Notes: a model not told the origin generated them from the sequence alone. A stretch of DNA of 64,000 bases from Methylobacterium marchantiae (GCF_022179405.1 NZ_BPQT01000021.1:1-64000), one strand, 5' to 3'. Counted from the stretch's first letter, positions 1-9,377 are shown. A program made the numbers and translations.

Positions 1-52
1 GTTCGACCCCGCTGTTTTTGTCGTCATCTGAAAGCATTCGTCCCGACAGCGA

Positions 53-163
53 CCTCTTCCTGAGGTGCCGCGAAGTGGCCTCGAAGGAGGCCTCCAGGAC
101 CCGGTGCGCGAACTGGAGGCCTCCTTCGAGGGCTTCGCTGCGCTACGCCGCCTCAGGATGAGG
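53..163. repeat. Nested intergenic palindrome (REP-like)
   Basis: A perfect 19-bp inverted repeat (79-97 with 113-131) surrounds a 15-nt loop. An outer pair, CCTCTTCCTGAGG (53-65) and CCTCAGGATGAGG (151-163), matches at 12 of 13 positions. Such palindromes around CCTGAGG/CCTCAGG are common between genes in Hyphomicrobiales (recalled, not searched). It lies downstream of mcd and could fold in its transcript, but has no T-tract. No coding sequence is evident in 1-243. Confidence 0.75.
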
Positions 164-243
164 GGAGGATTGGAGGGACGATGCCCTGTTCGTAACCCTC
201 ACACCGCCCGCCGGATGTCATCTCCGGCAGGCGGTGTCGGGCG

Positions 244-1926
244 TCAGGCGGTCTCGAGCAGGCGGCGGGCGATGACCTGGGCCTGGATCTCGGCGGCGCC
301 TTCGAAGATCGAGAGGATGCGCGCGTCGCAGAGCACGCGGCTGACGGCGTATTCCAGGGCGAAGCCGTTGCCGCCATGGATCTGCAGGGCGTTGTCCGCC
401 GCCGCCCAGGCCACGCGGGCGCCGAGGAGCTTGGCCATGCCGGCCTCGAGATCGCAGCGCTTGCCCTCGTCCTTCTCGCGGGCCGAGAAATAGGTGAGCT
501 GGCGGGCGATGTTGATCTCCACCGCCATCATGGCGATCTTGTCGGCGACGCGGGGGAAGTTGATCAGGGCCTTGCCGAACTGCACCCGGTCCTCGGCGTA
601 GCGCAGGCCGAGGTCGAGGGCGTTCTGCGCCACGCCGATGGCGCGGGCCGCCGTCTGGATGCGGGCGGATTCGAAGGTCTGCATGAGCTGGGTGAAGCCC
701 TTGCCCTCGACCTCGCCCAGCAGGTTGGCGGCCGGCACCTCGAAATTGTCGAAGGCGAGCTCGTATTCCTTCATGCCGCGATAGCCGAGCACGTGGATCT
801 CGCCGCCCGACAGGCCCTCCACCGGGAACGGCTCCGCATCGGTGCCGCGCGGCTTCTCGGCGATGAGGAGCGACAGGCCCCTGTGGCCCTTTTCCTCGGG
901 CTTGGTGCGCACAAGGCAGGTCATGATGTCGGCGCGCACGGGGTGCGTGATCCAGGTCTTGTTGCCCGAGATCTTCCAGACATCGCCGTCCTTCACCGCC
1001 TTGGTACGCAGGCTCGCGAGGTCCGAGCCGGTGTTCGGCTCGGTGAAGACGGCGGTGGGGAGCGTGTCGCCCGACGCGATGCCCGGCAGGAAGCGGTGCT
1101 TCTGCTCCTCGGTGCCGCCGCACAGGATCAACTCGGCGGCGATCTCCGAGCGGGTGCCGAGCGAGCCGACGCCGATATAGGCGCGGGACAATTCCTCGGA
1201 GACGACGCACATGGAGATCTTCGGCAGGCCCATGCCGCCGTATTCCTCGGGGATGGTCAGGCCGAAGACGCCGAGCTCGGCCATCTTGGTGACGATCTCC
1301 ATCGGGATGTAGGCGTTCTGGCTGTGCCACTCATGGGCGTGCGGCACGACCTCGGCGAGGCCGAAGCGGCGCATCTCGGAGCGGATGGCCTCCATGTCCT
1401 CGTCGAGGCCGGACTTGCCGATGGTGGCCGAGCCGCCGTTGTCGCGGATGCGGGCGACGAGCGCGGCGCGGTTCGCCGCGGTGTTGCCTTCCGCGATCAT
1501 CGCCTCGACGGTGTCGGTCCGGAACTTCGCGACCTCGCGGGCGGAAAGACCGAGCGAGCCGGTGGCACGCACCATCTCGCCCTGGCTCATCGGGATGCCG
1601 GAGAACATCTGGTCGAGATACTCGCCGATGCCGATCTTCACGAGGAGCGCTTCGGTCTCGCCGAACTCTCCGCTCTCGGTGAGGCGGGCCGCATAGGCGC
1701 CGAGTTCGCGCACGCCCTCGGCATAGGTGGCGAGCCAGGCGAGCCCGTGAGTGGCGTGCTGTTCGAGCTCCAGCTTCTCGGTCGAGATCTTGCCGTCGGC
1801 GGAGAGGACCTTGGCCCGAACCCGGGTGGTGGCCTCGGCGACGAGGGCCTTGGCGGCTTCACCGGCGCTCTGAGCGAGGGTCAGGAGATCCTGCGGTTCG
1901 ATGGAGACGGCCGGGGAAGCGGACAT
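244..1926 (-). CDS. mcd: (2S)-methylsuccinyl-CoA dehydrogenase
   Basis: An FAD acyl-CoA dehydrogenase of 560 aa, about 170 residues longer than the usual family because of an N-terminal extension. That extension is the hallmark of methylsuccinyl-CoA dehydrogenase of the ethylmalonyl-CoA pathway (called Ibd2/Mcd in Methylobacterium). The enzyme oxidises (2S)-methylsuccinyl-CoA to mesaconyl-CoA, passing electrons to ETF, during glyoxylate regeneration on C1 and C2 substrates. Family features are visible: FTEPNTGSDLAS in the middle domain, GNKTWITH, the C-terminal FAD/CoA helices (YAEDRVQFGKAL), and IHGGNGFALEYAVSRVLCDARI near the end. Assignment among acyl-CoA dehydrogenases rests on the extension and similarity by eye. 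It appears monocistronic. Confidence 0.88.
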   Translation of the reverse strand: MSASPAVSIEPQDLLTLAQSAGEAAKALVAEATTRVRAKVLSADGKISTEKLELEQHATHGLAWLATYAEGVRELGAYAARLTESGEFGETEALLVKIGIGEYLDQMFSGIPMSQGEMVRATGSLGLSAREVAKFRTDTVEAMIAEGNTAANRAALVARIRDNGGSATIGKSGLDEDMEAIRSEMRRFGLAEVVPHAHEWHSQNAYIPMEIVTKMAELGVFGLTIPEEYGGMGLPKISMCVVSEELSRAYIGVGSLGTRSEIAAELILCGGTEEQKHRFLPGIASGDTLPTAVFTEPNTGSDLASLRTKAVKDGDVWKISGNKTWITHPVRADIMTCLVRTKPEEKGHRGLSLLIAEKPRGTDAEPFPVEGLSGGEIHVLGYRGMKEYELAFDNFEVPAANLLGEVEGKGFTQLMQTFESARIQTAARAIGVAQNALDLGLRYAEDRVQFGKALINFPRVADKIAMMAVEINIARQLTYFSAREKDEGKRCDLEAGMAKLLGARVAWAAADNALQIHGGNGFALEYAVSRVLCDARILSIFEGAAEIQAQVIARRLLETA

Positions 1927-2116
1927 GGATCAGATCTCTCAAATCAGGAGGTGGATTGGCCGTCATTATAGGCAGGTTTGCGGAGTCTGTAGAGGCGTCT
2001 CGCCGCAGCGCGGCAATATCCCGCCTGAATTCATTATTTCTTGAAGCGAAAGTCCCGTCTTTCCTTCGGGGAAACTGGTCAGTCGAATTTTATTGAGAGA
2101 TGATTCAAAGAAAAAG

Positions 2117-3025
2117 TCATCTCCGACTGGCGATGGCGACACCGATCGCCGCCAATCCCATGCCGCCCATCTGCAAGGGGACCAGCGCCTCGCCGAACAG
2201 GCCATAGGCCATCGCCGCCGAGACCGGCGGCACCAGGAAGAGCAGGGAGGCGACGCCGGCCACCTCGCCACGCTTGATGAGGGCGAGGAGGAGCAGGATG
2301 CCCGCCACCGAATTCACGAGGATCGACCAGGCGAGCCCGCCCCAGAGCGGCATCGAGGCATCGAAGCGGCCGGTCCCGAACAGGAAGGCCGCCGGGACGG
2401 CGAGGAGCGAGGCGCCGACGAACTGGATCGCCGCATTCGGAAGCAGATCGGCCTGCCCCGAACGGTTCTTCTGCCACAGTGTGCCGACGGTCATCGCCAC
2501 CATGGCCCCGAGGCAGGCGACGAGGGGAAGGGCCGGGATGCCGGAGGCGTCCGCCGCGCCGACTTTCGGAGCCAGGACCAGGAGCGCGCCGGCGAAACCC
2601 GTGGCGATGCCGAGCCAGCGGCGCGGGCTCACGATCTCTCCCAGGAAGGGCCGCGCCATCGCCGCGGTGAGCAGCGGCTGAAGGCTGCCGACCAGGGCCG
2701 CGATGCCGGAGGGCAGGCCGCGCTCCACCGACCAGAACACGCCGATGACGTAGAGGCCCTGCATCAGCACGCCGGCGACCAGGGCATCGCGCCATCCCGC
2801 CCCGCCGCGCGGCCATCGCGCCCCGAGGCCGAAGGCGATGGCCGTGAGGACGAGGGAGACGCCGACCACACGGATCGCCACGAAGGTGAAGGCCTCCGCA
2901 TGGGGCGCCACGAAGCGCGCCGCGACGAAGCCCGACGCCCAGATCAGGACGAAGACCGACGACACGACCGAGGCGGGCATGGTGCGCTTGGTGCGGATCG
3001 AGGGCGTCGGCGGTTCGGCTGGCAT
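2117..3025 (-). CDS. EamA/DMT-family transporter
   Basis: A 302-aa inner-membrane protein with about ten predicted hydrophobic segments in two five-helix halves, typical of the EamA (RhaT/YdcZ-like) drug/metabolite transporter superfamily. Recognisable stretches are the opening helix VVSSVFVLIWASGFVAARF, the mid-protein GSLQPLLTA followed by RRWLGIATGFAGALLVL, and the C-terminal LIKRGEVAGVASLLFLVPP. Members export amino acids, purines or small metabolites; the substrate cannot be told here. The start at 3025 was chosen to keep the whole first helix; 2980 is an alternative. Neither has a strong ribosome-binding site. It is divergent from the next gene. Confidence 0.8.
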   Translation of the reverse strand: MPAEPPTPSIRTKRTMPASVVSSVFVLIWASGFVAARFVAPHAEAFTFVAIRVVGVSLVLTAIAFGLGARWPRGGAGWRDALVAGVLMQGLYVIGVFWSVERGLPSGIAALVGSLQPLLTAAMARPFLGEIVSPRRWLGIATGFAGALLVLAPKVGAADASGIPALPLVACLGAMVAMTVGTLWQKNRSGQADLLPNAAIQFVGASLLAVPAAFLFGTGRFDASMPLWGGLAWSILVNSVAGILLLLALIKRGEVAGVASLLFLVPPVSAAMAYGLFGEALVPLQMGGMGLAAIGVAIASRR

Positions 3026-3190
3026 GACGGTGGCGCAGGCACCACACCGAACCACCGAACACAAGTCGCTGCGAGGACGGACAGCAATGCATCGGCGCGG
3101 GGCCGACCTGGGCGTTGCGCCGGCAGCCCGCCTCGCGTTTAGACAAGAGGATCGTCGAGATCCACAGACACGAGAAGTGCCCGACCCGCC

Positions 3191-4075
3191 GTGAGCCGCC
3201 TTCGCAACAGCGCCAGCATCGCCAGCCTCGCCGCCCAGCGCTTCGTCGCCCATGACGGCTGGGCGATCGCGAGCCACATCGCCCTGTCGATCCTGACCTC
3301 GCTGTTCCCGTTCCTGATCCTGCTCGCGGCGCTCGCGGGCCTGTTCGGCACCAAGTCGCTGGCCGACGAGGCCGGGGTGCTGATCTTCGAGGCGTGGCCG
3401 CGGGAGGTGGCGAAACCCATCGCCGGCGAGGTCCACCGGGTGCTCACCGAGCAGCGCGGCGGCGTGCTCACGATCGGCGCCGTGCTCGCCCTCTACTTCT
3501 CGTCCTCTGGCGTCGAGAGCCTGAGGGTAGGGCTCAACCGCGCCTATGGCCTGCGCGAGATCAGGCCGTGGTGGCTGACCCGGCTCGAATCGATCGGCTA
3601 CGTCGTCTGCGGTGCCTTCGCCATGCTTGCCTTCGCGCTGCTGGTGGTGCTCGGTCCGCTGATCTGGCGGCGGGTCATCGACGTGGCGCCGGGGCTCGAA
3701 CCGCTGAGCCTCACTGTCGCCATCGGACGAATCGGCATCACCGCCTTCCTGCTCGCGACGGTCCTCGTCATCGCCCACAAATTCGTGGCGGCGGGCCGTC
3801 GGGCCATCCTGTCGGTGCTGCCCGGCGTCGCGGTGACGCTGGTCCTGTGGTTCCTCGCCGGCCTCGGATTCGGCTTCTATCTCGACCGGTTCTCCAACGC
3901 CTACGCTTCCACCTATGGCGGTCTGGCGACGGCGATGGTGTTCCTCGTCTTCCTCTACTGGCTGGCCGCGATGTTCCTGTTCGGCGGCGAGGTCAATGGC
4001 ACCGTCATTGCAGCACGGCGCCAGCGACTCCAGGCCCGGATGCTGGCGAGGCAGGCCGAGGCGCGGCGGCAGTGA
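3191..4075 (+). CDS. YihY/BrkB-family inner-membrane protein
   Basis: A 294-aa polytopic membrane protein of the YihY/virulence factor BrkB (UPF0761) family, starting at GTG. The family signature is visible: an N-terminal segment SHIALSILTSLFPFLILLAALAG, then the conserved YFSSSGVESLRVGLNRAYGLREIRPWW block, and a final pair of helices with SNAYASTYGGLATAMVFLVFLYWLAAMFLFGGEVNG. Six membrane segments are expected. Family function is unsettled: it was once called ribonuclease BN by mistake, and envelope transport has been suggested. A basic cytoplasmic tail rich in Arg and Gln ends the protein. Confidence 0.82.
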   Translation: MSRLRNSASIASLAAQRFVAHDGWAIASHIALSILTSLFPFLILLAALAGLFGTKSLADEAGVLIFEAWPREVAKPIAGEVHRVLTEQRGGVLTIGAVLALYFSSSGVESLRVGLNRAYGLREIRPWWLTRLESIGYVVCGAFAMLAFALLVVLGPLIWRRVIDVAPGLEPLSLTVAIGRIGITAFLLATVLVIAHKFVAAGRRAILSVLPGVAVTLVLWFLAGLGFGFYLDRFSNAYASTYGGLATAMVFLVFLYWLAAMFLFGGEVNGTVIAARRQRLQARMLARQAEARRQ

Positions 4076-4196
4076 AGGTTGGTCGCACCCTGCATGCCGA
4101 CATCCATCTGTGACCTTCGCGGCCTATGCCGAACGGTCTCGCGCGGGCATTAGGGCGCCGGGGTTGGCGCGAGGGTCGGCCGGAGGTTCACGGGTA

Positions 4197-5024
4197 ATGC
4201 GCATCAGGTTCGGTTGCGAGATGGGCTACGACTTCGCGTATCCGACTCCGATGATCGCCCGATTGACGGCGCATCCGAGCCGGTTCGCCCATCAGGCCGA
4301 GCCCGACCGGCTCACGGTCTCGCCGGGCACCGAGAACGAACTCTTCCTCGACGATTTCGGCAACCGCTGCTGCCGCCTCGTGGCGCCGGCGGGCGCGGTG
4401 ACGCTCTCGGTCGAAGGCTGGCTCGACGACGACGGCGCGCTCGATCCTGTGGTGCCCGACGCGATCCAGCACCCGATCGAGGATCTGCCGCTGGAGGCCC
4501 TGCCCTTCCTGGTGGCGAGCCGCTACTGCGAATCCGATCTTCTCTCCAACGAGGCGTGGCGCCTGTTCGGCGACGTACCGGCGGGCTGGAGCCGCGCCCA
4601 GGCGGTCTGCGACTGGGTGCACGGCCATATCAGCTTCGGCTACGGCTATTCCAACGTGGATCGCACCGCCGCCGATGCTCTGGCCGTGGGGCGCGGGGTC
4701 TGCCGCGACTTCGCCCACCTGTTCGTCGCCTTCTGCCGCGGCCTCAACATGCCGACGCGCTACTGCACCGGCTATCTCAGCTTCATCGGCGAACCCGAGC
4801 CGCATCCGCCGGGGGATTTCGCGGCCTGGACCGAAGTCTATCTCGGGGGCGCCTGGCACGTGTTCGATCCGCGCAACAACGCCCCGCGCCGCGGCCGCAT
4901 CCTCGTCGCCCGCGGCCGCGATGCGGCGGACGTTCCACTGACCCACACGTTCGGCTCGAACGTCCTGACCAAGTTCAGGGTCTGGGCCGAGGAAGAGATC
5001 GAGGACGTCCACCCGCTGCGATAG
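4197..5024 (+). CDS. Transglutaminase-like cysteine protease-fold protein
   Basis: A 275-aa protein with a bacterial transglutaminase N-terminal beta domain followed by the transglutaminase core. The catalytic Cys is in AVGRGVCRDFAHLFVAFCRGL, the His in GAWHVFDPRNN, and the Asp follows in the same segment. The short spacing and missing signal peptide resemble the cytoplasmic transglutaminase/protease-like proteins often linked to peptide ligation or tailoring. Start 4197 follows a GGAGG at about 4182 and gives the family-like opening MRIRFGCEMGYDF. The substrate is unknown and neighbours do not help. Confidence 0.78.
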   Translation: MRIRFGCEMGYDFAYPTPMIARLTAHPSRFAHQAEPDRLTVSPGTENELFLDDFGNRCCRLVAPAGAVTLSVEGWLDDDGALDPVVPDAIQHPIEDLPLEALPFLVASRYCESDLLSNEAWRLFGDVPAGWSRAQAVCDWVHGHISFGYGYSNVDRTAADALAVGRGVCRDFAHLFVAFCRGLNMPTRYCTGYLSFIGEPEPHPPGDFAAWTEVYLGGAWHVFDPRNNAPRRGRILVARGRDAADVPLTHTFGSNVLTKFRVWAEEEIEDVHPLR

Positions 5025-5043
5025 TGGAACGACAACGGACTTT

Positions 5044-5175
5044 CCTTCTCCCCCCTGTGGGAGAAGGTGGCCCGCGAAGCGGGTCGGATGAGGGGTGCGC
5101 GTTATCTGGAGAGGTCGCTCCCTCTCCCGCCTGCTCCGCAGGCACCCTCCCCCGCGGAGGGGGGAGGGTTTTCTT
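5044..5175. repeat. Compound intergenic hairpin repeat ending in a terminator
   Basis: Successive hairpins: CCTTCTCCC/GGGAGAAGG from 5044, CCCGC-GAA-GCGGG, a CTCTCCC/GGCACCC region, and finally a 10-bp stem (5144-5153 with 5160-5169) followed by TTTTCTT. The ordering resembles GC-rich mosaic repeats scattered in alphaproteobacterial intergenic regions (recalled). The last hairpin should serve as the plus-strand rho-independent terminator of the transglutaminase gene, ending 4 bp before the stop codon of the convergent ABC exporter. Confidence 0.75.
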
Positions 5176-5178
5176 ATC

Positions 5179-6960
5179 TCAAGCTGCGAGAGCGAGGTTC
5201 TGCTCGGACGGCTCCGCGCCGGCCATGAACTGGGCCCGGGCGAGGTCGGCGAAGCGGCCGTTCTCAGCCACAAGTTCCTCGAAGGTCCCCGATTCGACGA
5301 TCCGGCCCTCGTGGAAGACGAGGATGCGGTCGGCGTTGCGGATCGTCGCCAGGCGGTGGGCGATGACGAAGGTGGTGCGGCCTTCCATCACCGCTTCGAG
5401 AGCGCCCTGGAGCTTGCGCTCGGTGGTGGCGTCGAGCGCCGAGGTCGCCTCGTCGAGGATCAGCACCGGCGGGTTCTTGAGCAGGGCGCGTGCGATCGAC
5501 AGGCGCTGACGCTCGCCGCCGGAGAGCGAGCGGCCGCGCTCGCCGATGATCGTGTCGAGGCCGTCGAACTGGCGGTCCATGAACTCCGTCGCCTGGGCGC
5601 GGTCCAGGGCGTCGAGCATTTCGGCATCGGTGGCGTCGGGACGGCCGACCTGAAGATTCTCGCGGATCGAGCGGGCGAACAGCATCGGCTCCTGGAAGAC
5701 CACGCCGATGTTGTGGCGCAGGGAGGACAGACCGATGTCGCGGATGTCGGTGCCGTCGATGCGGATCGCGCCGGTATCGGGGTCGAAGGCGCGGTGCAGC
5801 AGGCCGAGCGTGGTCGACTTGCCCGAACCCGTGGTGCCGACGAGGGCGATGGTCTGCCCGGCCTCGGCCGTGAAGGACACGCTCTCCACCGCCTTGCGGC
5901 GCGGGGTGTAGGAGAAACCGACCTGATCGAACGAGACCTCGCCCTCGAAACGGGCCACCTGCTTGGCACCGGGACGGTCGTGCACGGCCGGGGTGGTGTC
6001 GAGGATCTCGAAATACTCGGCGATCTTCGGCATCTGCTGGAACAGGCCGTTGATGCAGGAGGCGACCTGTTCCAGGCGGGCGACCAGCATGGTGGCGAGG
6101 CTCATGAAGGCCACGACTTCGCCGATCGAGGCCAGGCCGTGCTGCTGCAGGGCGATGCCGGTGATGAAGATCGCCGTCATGGTCAGGGTGGCGGAGGCGC
6201 GGGTGGCGACGTTGGCCAGCGCCCACCAGGACAGGACCGGGATCTGGGCGGCGAGGAGGTTGCGGATGATGCCGTGCATCGCTTCCTTCTCGGCCTTGGC
6301 GCGGGTGAAGGACTGGATGACCGCGACGTTGCCGAGCGCGTCCGAGGCATGGGCGGCGAGGCCCGACTGATAGGCCTCGACCTTGTCCTGGAGCGCCTCG
6401 GTGCGGCGCATGACGAAGGTGGTGAGCCCGGTGAACAGGGTCACCAGCACCACGAGGATCATGCCGAGCTGCCAGTTCACGAACAGGGTCATCGGCAGGA
6501 GCACGATGAGCGAGACGAAGGCGACGAAATGGTCGCGGAAGAAGCCGAGCCACAGCCAGAACATGCCGTTCGAGCCTTCCAGCATTGCCTTGAGGACGCG
6601 GCCGGAATGGTTCGAGGAATGGAAGGCCAGGGGCAGTTCGAGCACGTGCTCGAAATAGTTCGCCATGGAGGAGAGGCGGTTGCGGTGGGCCAGCCGATCG
6701 GCGTGCAGCGCGATGGTGACGCCGGCCGCGATGGTGAACAGGCCGAACGCGACCCAGGCGCCGATGAGCGGCGCCAGCGTCGAGAAGGCGTTGGTGTTGC
6801 TCTTGAGATGCGTCAGCTGATCGATGATGCGACCCATCAGGAGCGGCTCGGCGAAAGCCGCCACCGCGAGGGCCACATTCGCGAGAGCGAGCAGGACCGC
6901 CAGACGCCGATCGGCGCCGAGAAGGCCCATGACACGCGCATAGAGACGAACCAACGGCAT
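5179..6960 (-). CDS. ndvA: Cyclic beta-1,2-glucan ABC exporter (NdvA/ChvA type)
   Basis: A 593-aa half-transporter with an N-terminal six-helix exporter domain (about residues 20-310) and a C-terminal ATPase. Walker A is GTTGSGKSTT, the Q-loop is in VVFQEPMLF, the signature LSGGERQR, Walker B VLILDEATSALD, and the H-loop IAHRLATI. Length and the opening MPLVRLYARVMGLL match NdvA/ChvA, which export periplasmic cyclic beta-1,2-glucan in Rhizobium and Agrobacterium. The ORF is open for 78 codons upstream; 6960 gives the family start. The glucan synthase is not in this window, so substrate is inferred from family likeness. Confidence 0.82.
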   Translation of the reverse strand: MPLVRLYARVMGLLGADRRLAVLLALANVALAVAAFAEPLLMGRIIDQLTHLKSNTNAFSTLAPLIGAWVAFGLFTIAAGVTIALHADRLAHRNRLSSMANYFEHVLELPLAFHSSNHSGRVLKAMLEGSNGMFWLWLGFFRDHFVAFVSLIVLLPMTLFVNWQLGMILVVLVTLFTGLTTFVMRRTEALQDKVEAYQSGLAAHASDALGNVAVIQSFTRAKAEKEAMHGIIRNLLAAQIPVLSWWALANVATRASATLTMTAIFITGIALQQHGLASIGEVVAFMSLATMLVARLEQVASCINGLFQQMPKIAEYFEILDTTPAVHDRPGAKQVARFEGEVSFDQVGFSYTPRRKAVESVSFTAEAGQTIALVGTTGSGKSTTLGLLHRAFDPDTGAIRIDGTDIRDIGLSSLRHNIGVVFQEPMLFARSIRENLQVGRPDATDAEMLDALDRAQATEFMDRQFDGLDTIIGERGRSLSGGERQRLSIARALLKNPPVLILDEATSALDATTERKLQGALEAVMEGRTTFVIAHRLATIRNADRILVFHEGRIVESGTFEELVAENGRFADLARAQFMAGAEPSEQNLALAA

Positions 6961-7235
6961 GACGACGTGTGCTCCGATGCCAACTTCGGCGCGGTTCCTT
7001 TTGCCGGAACCTTCGCCTCGACCCTTCGCCCCAGGATCGTCCCCCGTGTTCGGGAGGCCATAAATCCTTTGGCGTGATCGGCTTATCGCAAGGCCACCCT
7101 GAACGGCGAATGACAGGAATGGGCCGGGCGGGCCGTTATCCTTTACGGTTCGTTTAGCGCGTCTGCCTAAGGCTGGACGGGTCGCTTTCCGCACGGGCCG
7201 ATTCCGTGGTGCCGGGAGGCTGACCAGGGTTCACC

Positions 7236-8009
7236 ATGGATCTCGCAACCGGTATCGGGCTGCTCGGCGGCTTCGGGGTCGTCTTCACCCTGATCATGAT
7301 CGATGGCGGCAACTTCGCCGCCTTCTTCGACAAGCATGCGGTCATCGTCATCTTCGGCGGCTCCACCGCTGCGACGATGATCCGCTTCCCGTTCGCGACC
7401 ATGATGCACGGCCTGCCGATGGGCATGCGCTACGCCTTCACCATGCGGGCGATCCGGCCGCGCGAACTCATCGAGGAGATCACCAAGATCGCCGATGTGG
7501 TCCGCAAGTCCGGCCCGATGGCGCTGGAGAGCATGGAGATTTCCGACCCGTTCCTGGCCCAGGGCGCCCGCTACATCGCCGACGGCTACGACCGTGAGTT
7601 CATTAGAGACACGATGGAGCGGGACCGCGACAACTTCCTGATGCATCTCGACGAGGGCTCGAAGATCTACCGCGCCTTCGGCGACTGTGCCCCCGCCTGG
7701 GGCATGATCGGCACCATCCTCGGCATGGTGACGATGTTCGCCAACATGTCGGATCCCTCGAAGCTCGGCCCCGCCATGGCCACCGCGCTGCTCGCCACCC
7801 TCTACGGCGCGCTGATCTCCAACATGATCGCGCTGCCGCTGGCCGACAAGCTGCACGTGAAGCTCGAGGAGGAGGACGTGTCGCGTTCGCTCATCATCGA
7901 CGGCATCCTCCTCATCCGCGATTCGAAGAGCTCGTCCCTCGTGCGCGAGATGCTGATCGCCTACCTGCCGCACAACCATCGCGACGAGCTCGCGGCGGAA
8001 GCGGCCTGA
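7236..8009 (+). CDS. motA: MotA-type stator/proton channel protein
   Basis: A 257-aa MotA/TolQ/ExbB-superfamily protein of the PomA-like class. Two N-terminal helices (residues 1-20 and 33-50) precede a long cytoplasmic region with the charged residues that touch the flagellar rotor, then two helices (about 155-205) including GDCAPAWGMIGTILGMV and the proline-containing ALISNMIALPLADKL. A GGGAGG lies just before the start. It overlaps nothing and is followed after 20 bp by motB, so the two form a stator operon. No other flagellar genes are in the window. Confidence 0.86.
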   Translation: MDLATGIGLLGGFGVVFTLIMIDGGNFAAFFDKHAVIVIFGGSTAATMIRFPFATMMHGLPMGMRYAFTMRAIRPRELIEEITKIADVVRKSGPMALESMEISDPFLAQGARYIADGYDREFIRDTMERDRDNFLMHLDEGSKIYRAFGDCAPAWGMIGTILGMVTMFANMSDPSKLGPAMATALLATLYGALISNMIALPLADKLHVKLEEEDVSRSLIIDGILLIRDSKSSSLVREMLIAYLPHNHRDELAAEAA

Positions 8010-8029
8010 CGGCAGGAGGGTAGGCGACC

Positions 8030-8860
8030 GTGGCAAGGAAGAAGCGCGGAGGCCATGGCGGTCACGGTTGGTTCGTGACCTTCGCCGATCTCATGGCCCT
8101 GCTGATGAGCTTCTTCGTCATGATCGCGGCCTATTCCACCCAGGACCAGAAGAAGATGCAGGCGGTGGCCGGCTCCATGCGCGACGCCTTCGGCGTCAAC
8201 CGCGAATCGCGCTTTTCCGGCATCATCGAGAAGGACGGTCTGCCCGCCCCGGGCTTCATCAAGAACCGGCGCGACATCCCGCCGGAGCAGGCCACCGACC
8301 GGCCGAACCCGCCCAATGCCGAGGCGACGGAAACCGACGGAAACCCCGATAGCGGGTACCCGGACGCGTTCGGCCTGGCCGCGGCGAGCCTGCGCCAGGC
8401 GATGCAGGACATGCCCGAAATTGCGGAACTGTCGAAGAACATCATCATCTCGCCGTCCCAGAAGGGCGTCGACGTCTCCCTGGTGGACCAGGACGGCAGC
8501 ACGATGTTCCCGGACGGGTCGAGCCGCCCGAACGACCGGACCCGGCGATTGCTGGAGAAGCTCGCCCCCGTCATCCGCAAGATGCCGAACCGCATCGCGG
8601 TGACCGGCTATACCGCGACCAACCGGCCCGGCACGCGGCCCCCTGCCCCGCCCTGGGAGCTCTCGGCCAGCCGCGCCATCAGCGTGCGCGAGATCCTCGC
8701 CAATGCCGGCGTGTCCGACGACCGCTTCGCCTCGGTCTCGGGCAAGGCCGACACCGAGCCACTGTTCCCGGACAACCCGTATCTGTCGTCGAATCGTCGC
8801 GTGACGGTGACGCTGATGAACGAGCAGGCGCCGACGCCGCGCTCGATGAAGCTGCCGTAG
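8030..8860 (+). CDS. motB: MotB-type stator protein (OmpA-like peptidoglycan anchor)
   Basis: A 276-aa protein starting at GTG after a good GGAGGG. The single membrane helix FVTFADLMALLMSFFVMIAAYS carries Asp20, equivalent to the proton-binding Asp of MotB. A proline- and charge-rich linker (about residues 70-105) leads to a C-terminal OmpA-like domain (about 140-260). That domain has the altered but recognisable SSRPNDRTRRLLEKLAP, VTGYTATN, SASRAISVREIL and YLSSNRRVTVTLM motifs for peptidoglycan binding. It forms the stator with the upstream motA. A related non-flagellar MotAB-like function cannot be excluded. Confidence 0.85.
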   Translation: MARKKRGGHGGHGWFVTFADLMALLMSFFVMIAAYSTQDQKKMQAVAGSMRDAFGVNRESRFSGIIEKDGLPAPGFIKNRRDIPPEQATDRPNPPNAEATETDGNPDSGYPDAFGLAAASLRQAMQDMPEIAELSKNIIISPSQKGVDVSLVDQDGSTMFPDGSSRPNDRTRRLLEKLAPVIRKMPNRIAVTGYTATNRPGTRPPAPPWELSASRAISVREILANAGVSDDRFASVSGKADTEPLFPDNPYLSSNRRVTVTLMNEQAPTPRSMKLP

Positions 8861-9118
8861 GGCCGTCGCGCTCGATCGACGGCTTCGTGCGCGTAGGAGG
8901 AGCCCACCTGCACGGCAGCGCATCGTGCCCTTCGCGCAAGCGCCGAGACATCACGGCTTGCCGATCCCCTTGCGATGCCGACAGCGCCTTCGAGCGCATC
9001 GCGCCCGATGACGACGATGCACCCGTCATTGCGCAATCTTGTGTAGATACCCTTGCATGATCCCATTTGTTGTGTAATTGTGTGTATATCGGAGACGATT
9101 AGGCAAAGGACCGGCTCC
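8861..9118. other. Intergenic region with AT-rich leader before hicA
   Basis: No gene seen. The last 80 bp (about 9030-9110) are clearly lower in GC than the surroundings and contain repeated TGTGTA-like stretches (near 9072 and 9080). This is a plausible promoter/operator region for the toxin-antitoxin operon, but no clear -35/-10 pair could be defended. Confidence 0.4.
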
Positions 9119-9331
9119 ATGCCTCCACCCAAGGGCCATAGTCGAAGAACGCGCGACGTCATCGCCGACCTCTATGGTGATGGGTGGAACATTGATCGGA
9201 AAGGGCCTGGAGATCACGTGCAGTTCAAGCATCCGAGCAAGCCTGGAAGAGTAACGGTCGATACCGGTGAGCCGGAAATTCCGACAGGAACGCTTCGCAG
9301 TATCTATCGCCAAGCTGGCTGGGAGTGGTGA
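9119..9331 (+). CDS. hicA: HicA family toxin (mRNA interferase)
   Basis: A 70-aa double-stranded-RNA-binding-fold toxin of the HicA type. Motifs are RTRDVIADLYGDGWNI, then KGPGDHVQFKHPSKPGRVTV with catalytic His33, and the closing IPTGTLRSIYRQAGW. HicA cleaves mRNA during translation and is neutralised by HicB. Start 9119 is preceded by AAAGGA and removes an unrelated 22-residue upstream extension. GC is lower than in neighbours, suggesting transfer. Unusually, 135 bp separate it from hicB, and that gap contains a strong hairpin. Confidence 0.88.
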   Translation: MPPPKGHSRRTRDVIADLYGDGWNIDRKGPGDHVQFKHPSKPGRVTVDTGEPEIPTGTLRSIYRQAGWEW

Positions 9332-9348
9332 GACCACCTACGTGCTTC

Positions 9349-9377
9349 AACCCAAGTGGCATCCCGCCGCTTGGGTT
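9349..9377 (+). promoter_or_regulatory. Hairpin between hicA and hicB
   Basis: AACCCAAG (9349-9356) pairs perfectly with CTTGGGTT (9370-9377). A G-T wobble and GGC/GCC extend it to a 12-bp stem over the loop ATCCC, followed by TTC and a T-rich stretch. It could act as a terminator or attenuator lowering hicB transcription relative to hicA, or protect the hicA 3' end. Confidence 0.55.

Noticed and set aside
53-163. CRISPR-like or insertion-sequence end
   Set aside because: A single nested palindrome without regularly spaced repeats or a transposase; better described as a REP-like intergenic repeat.
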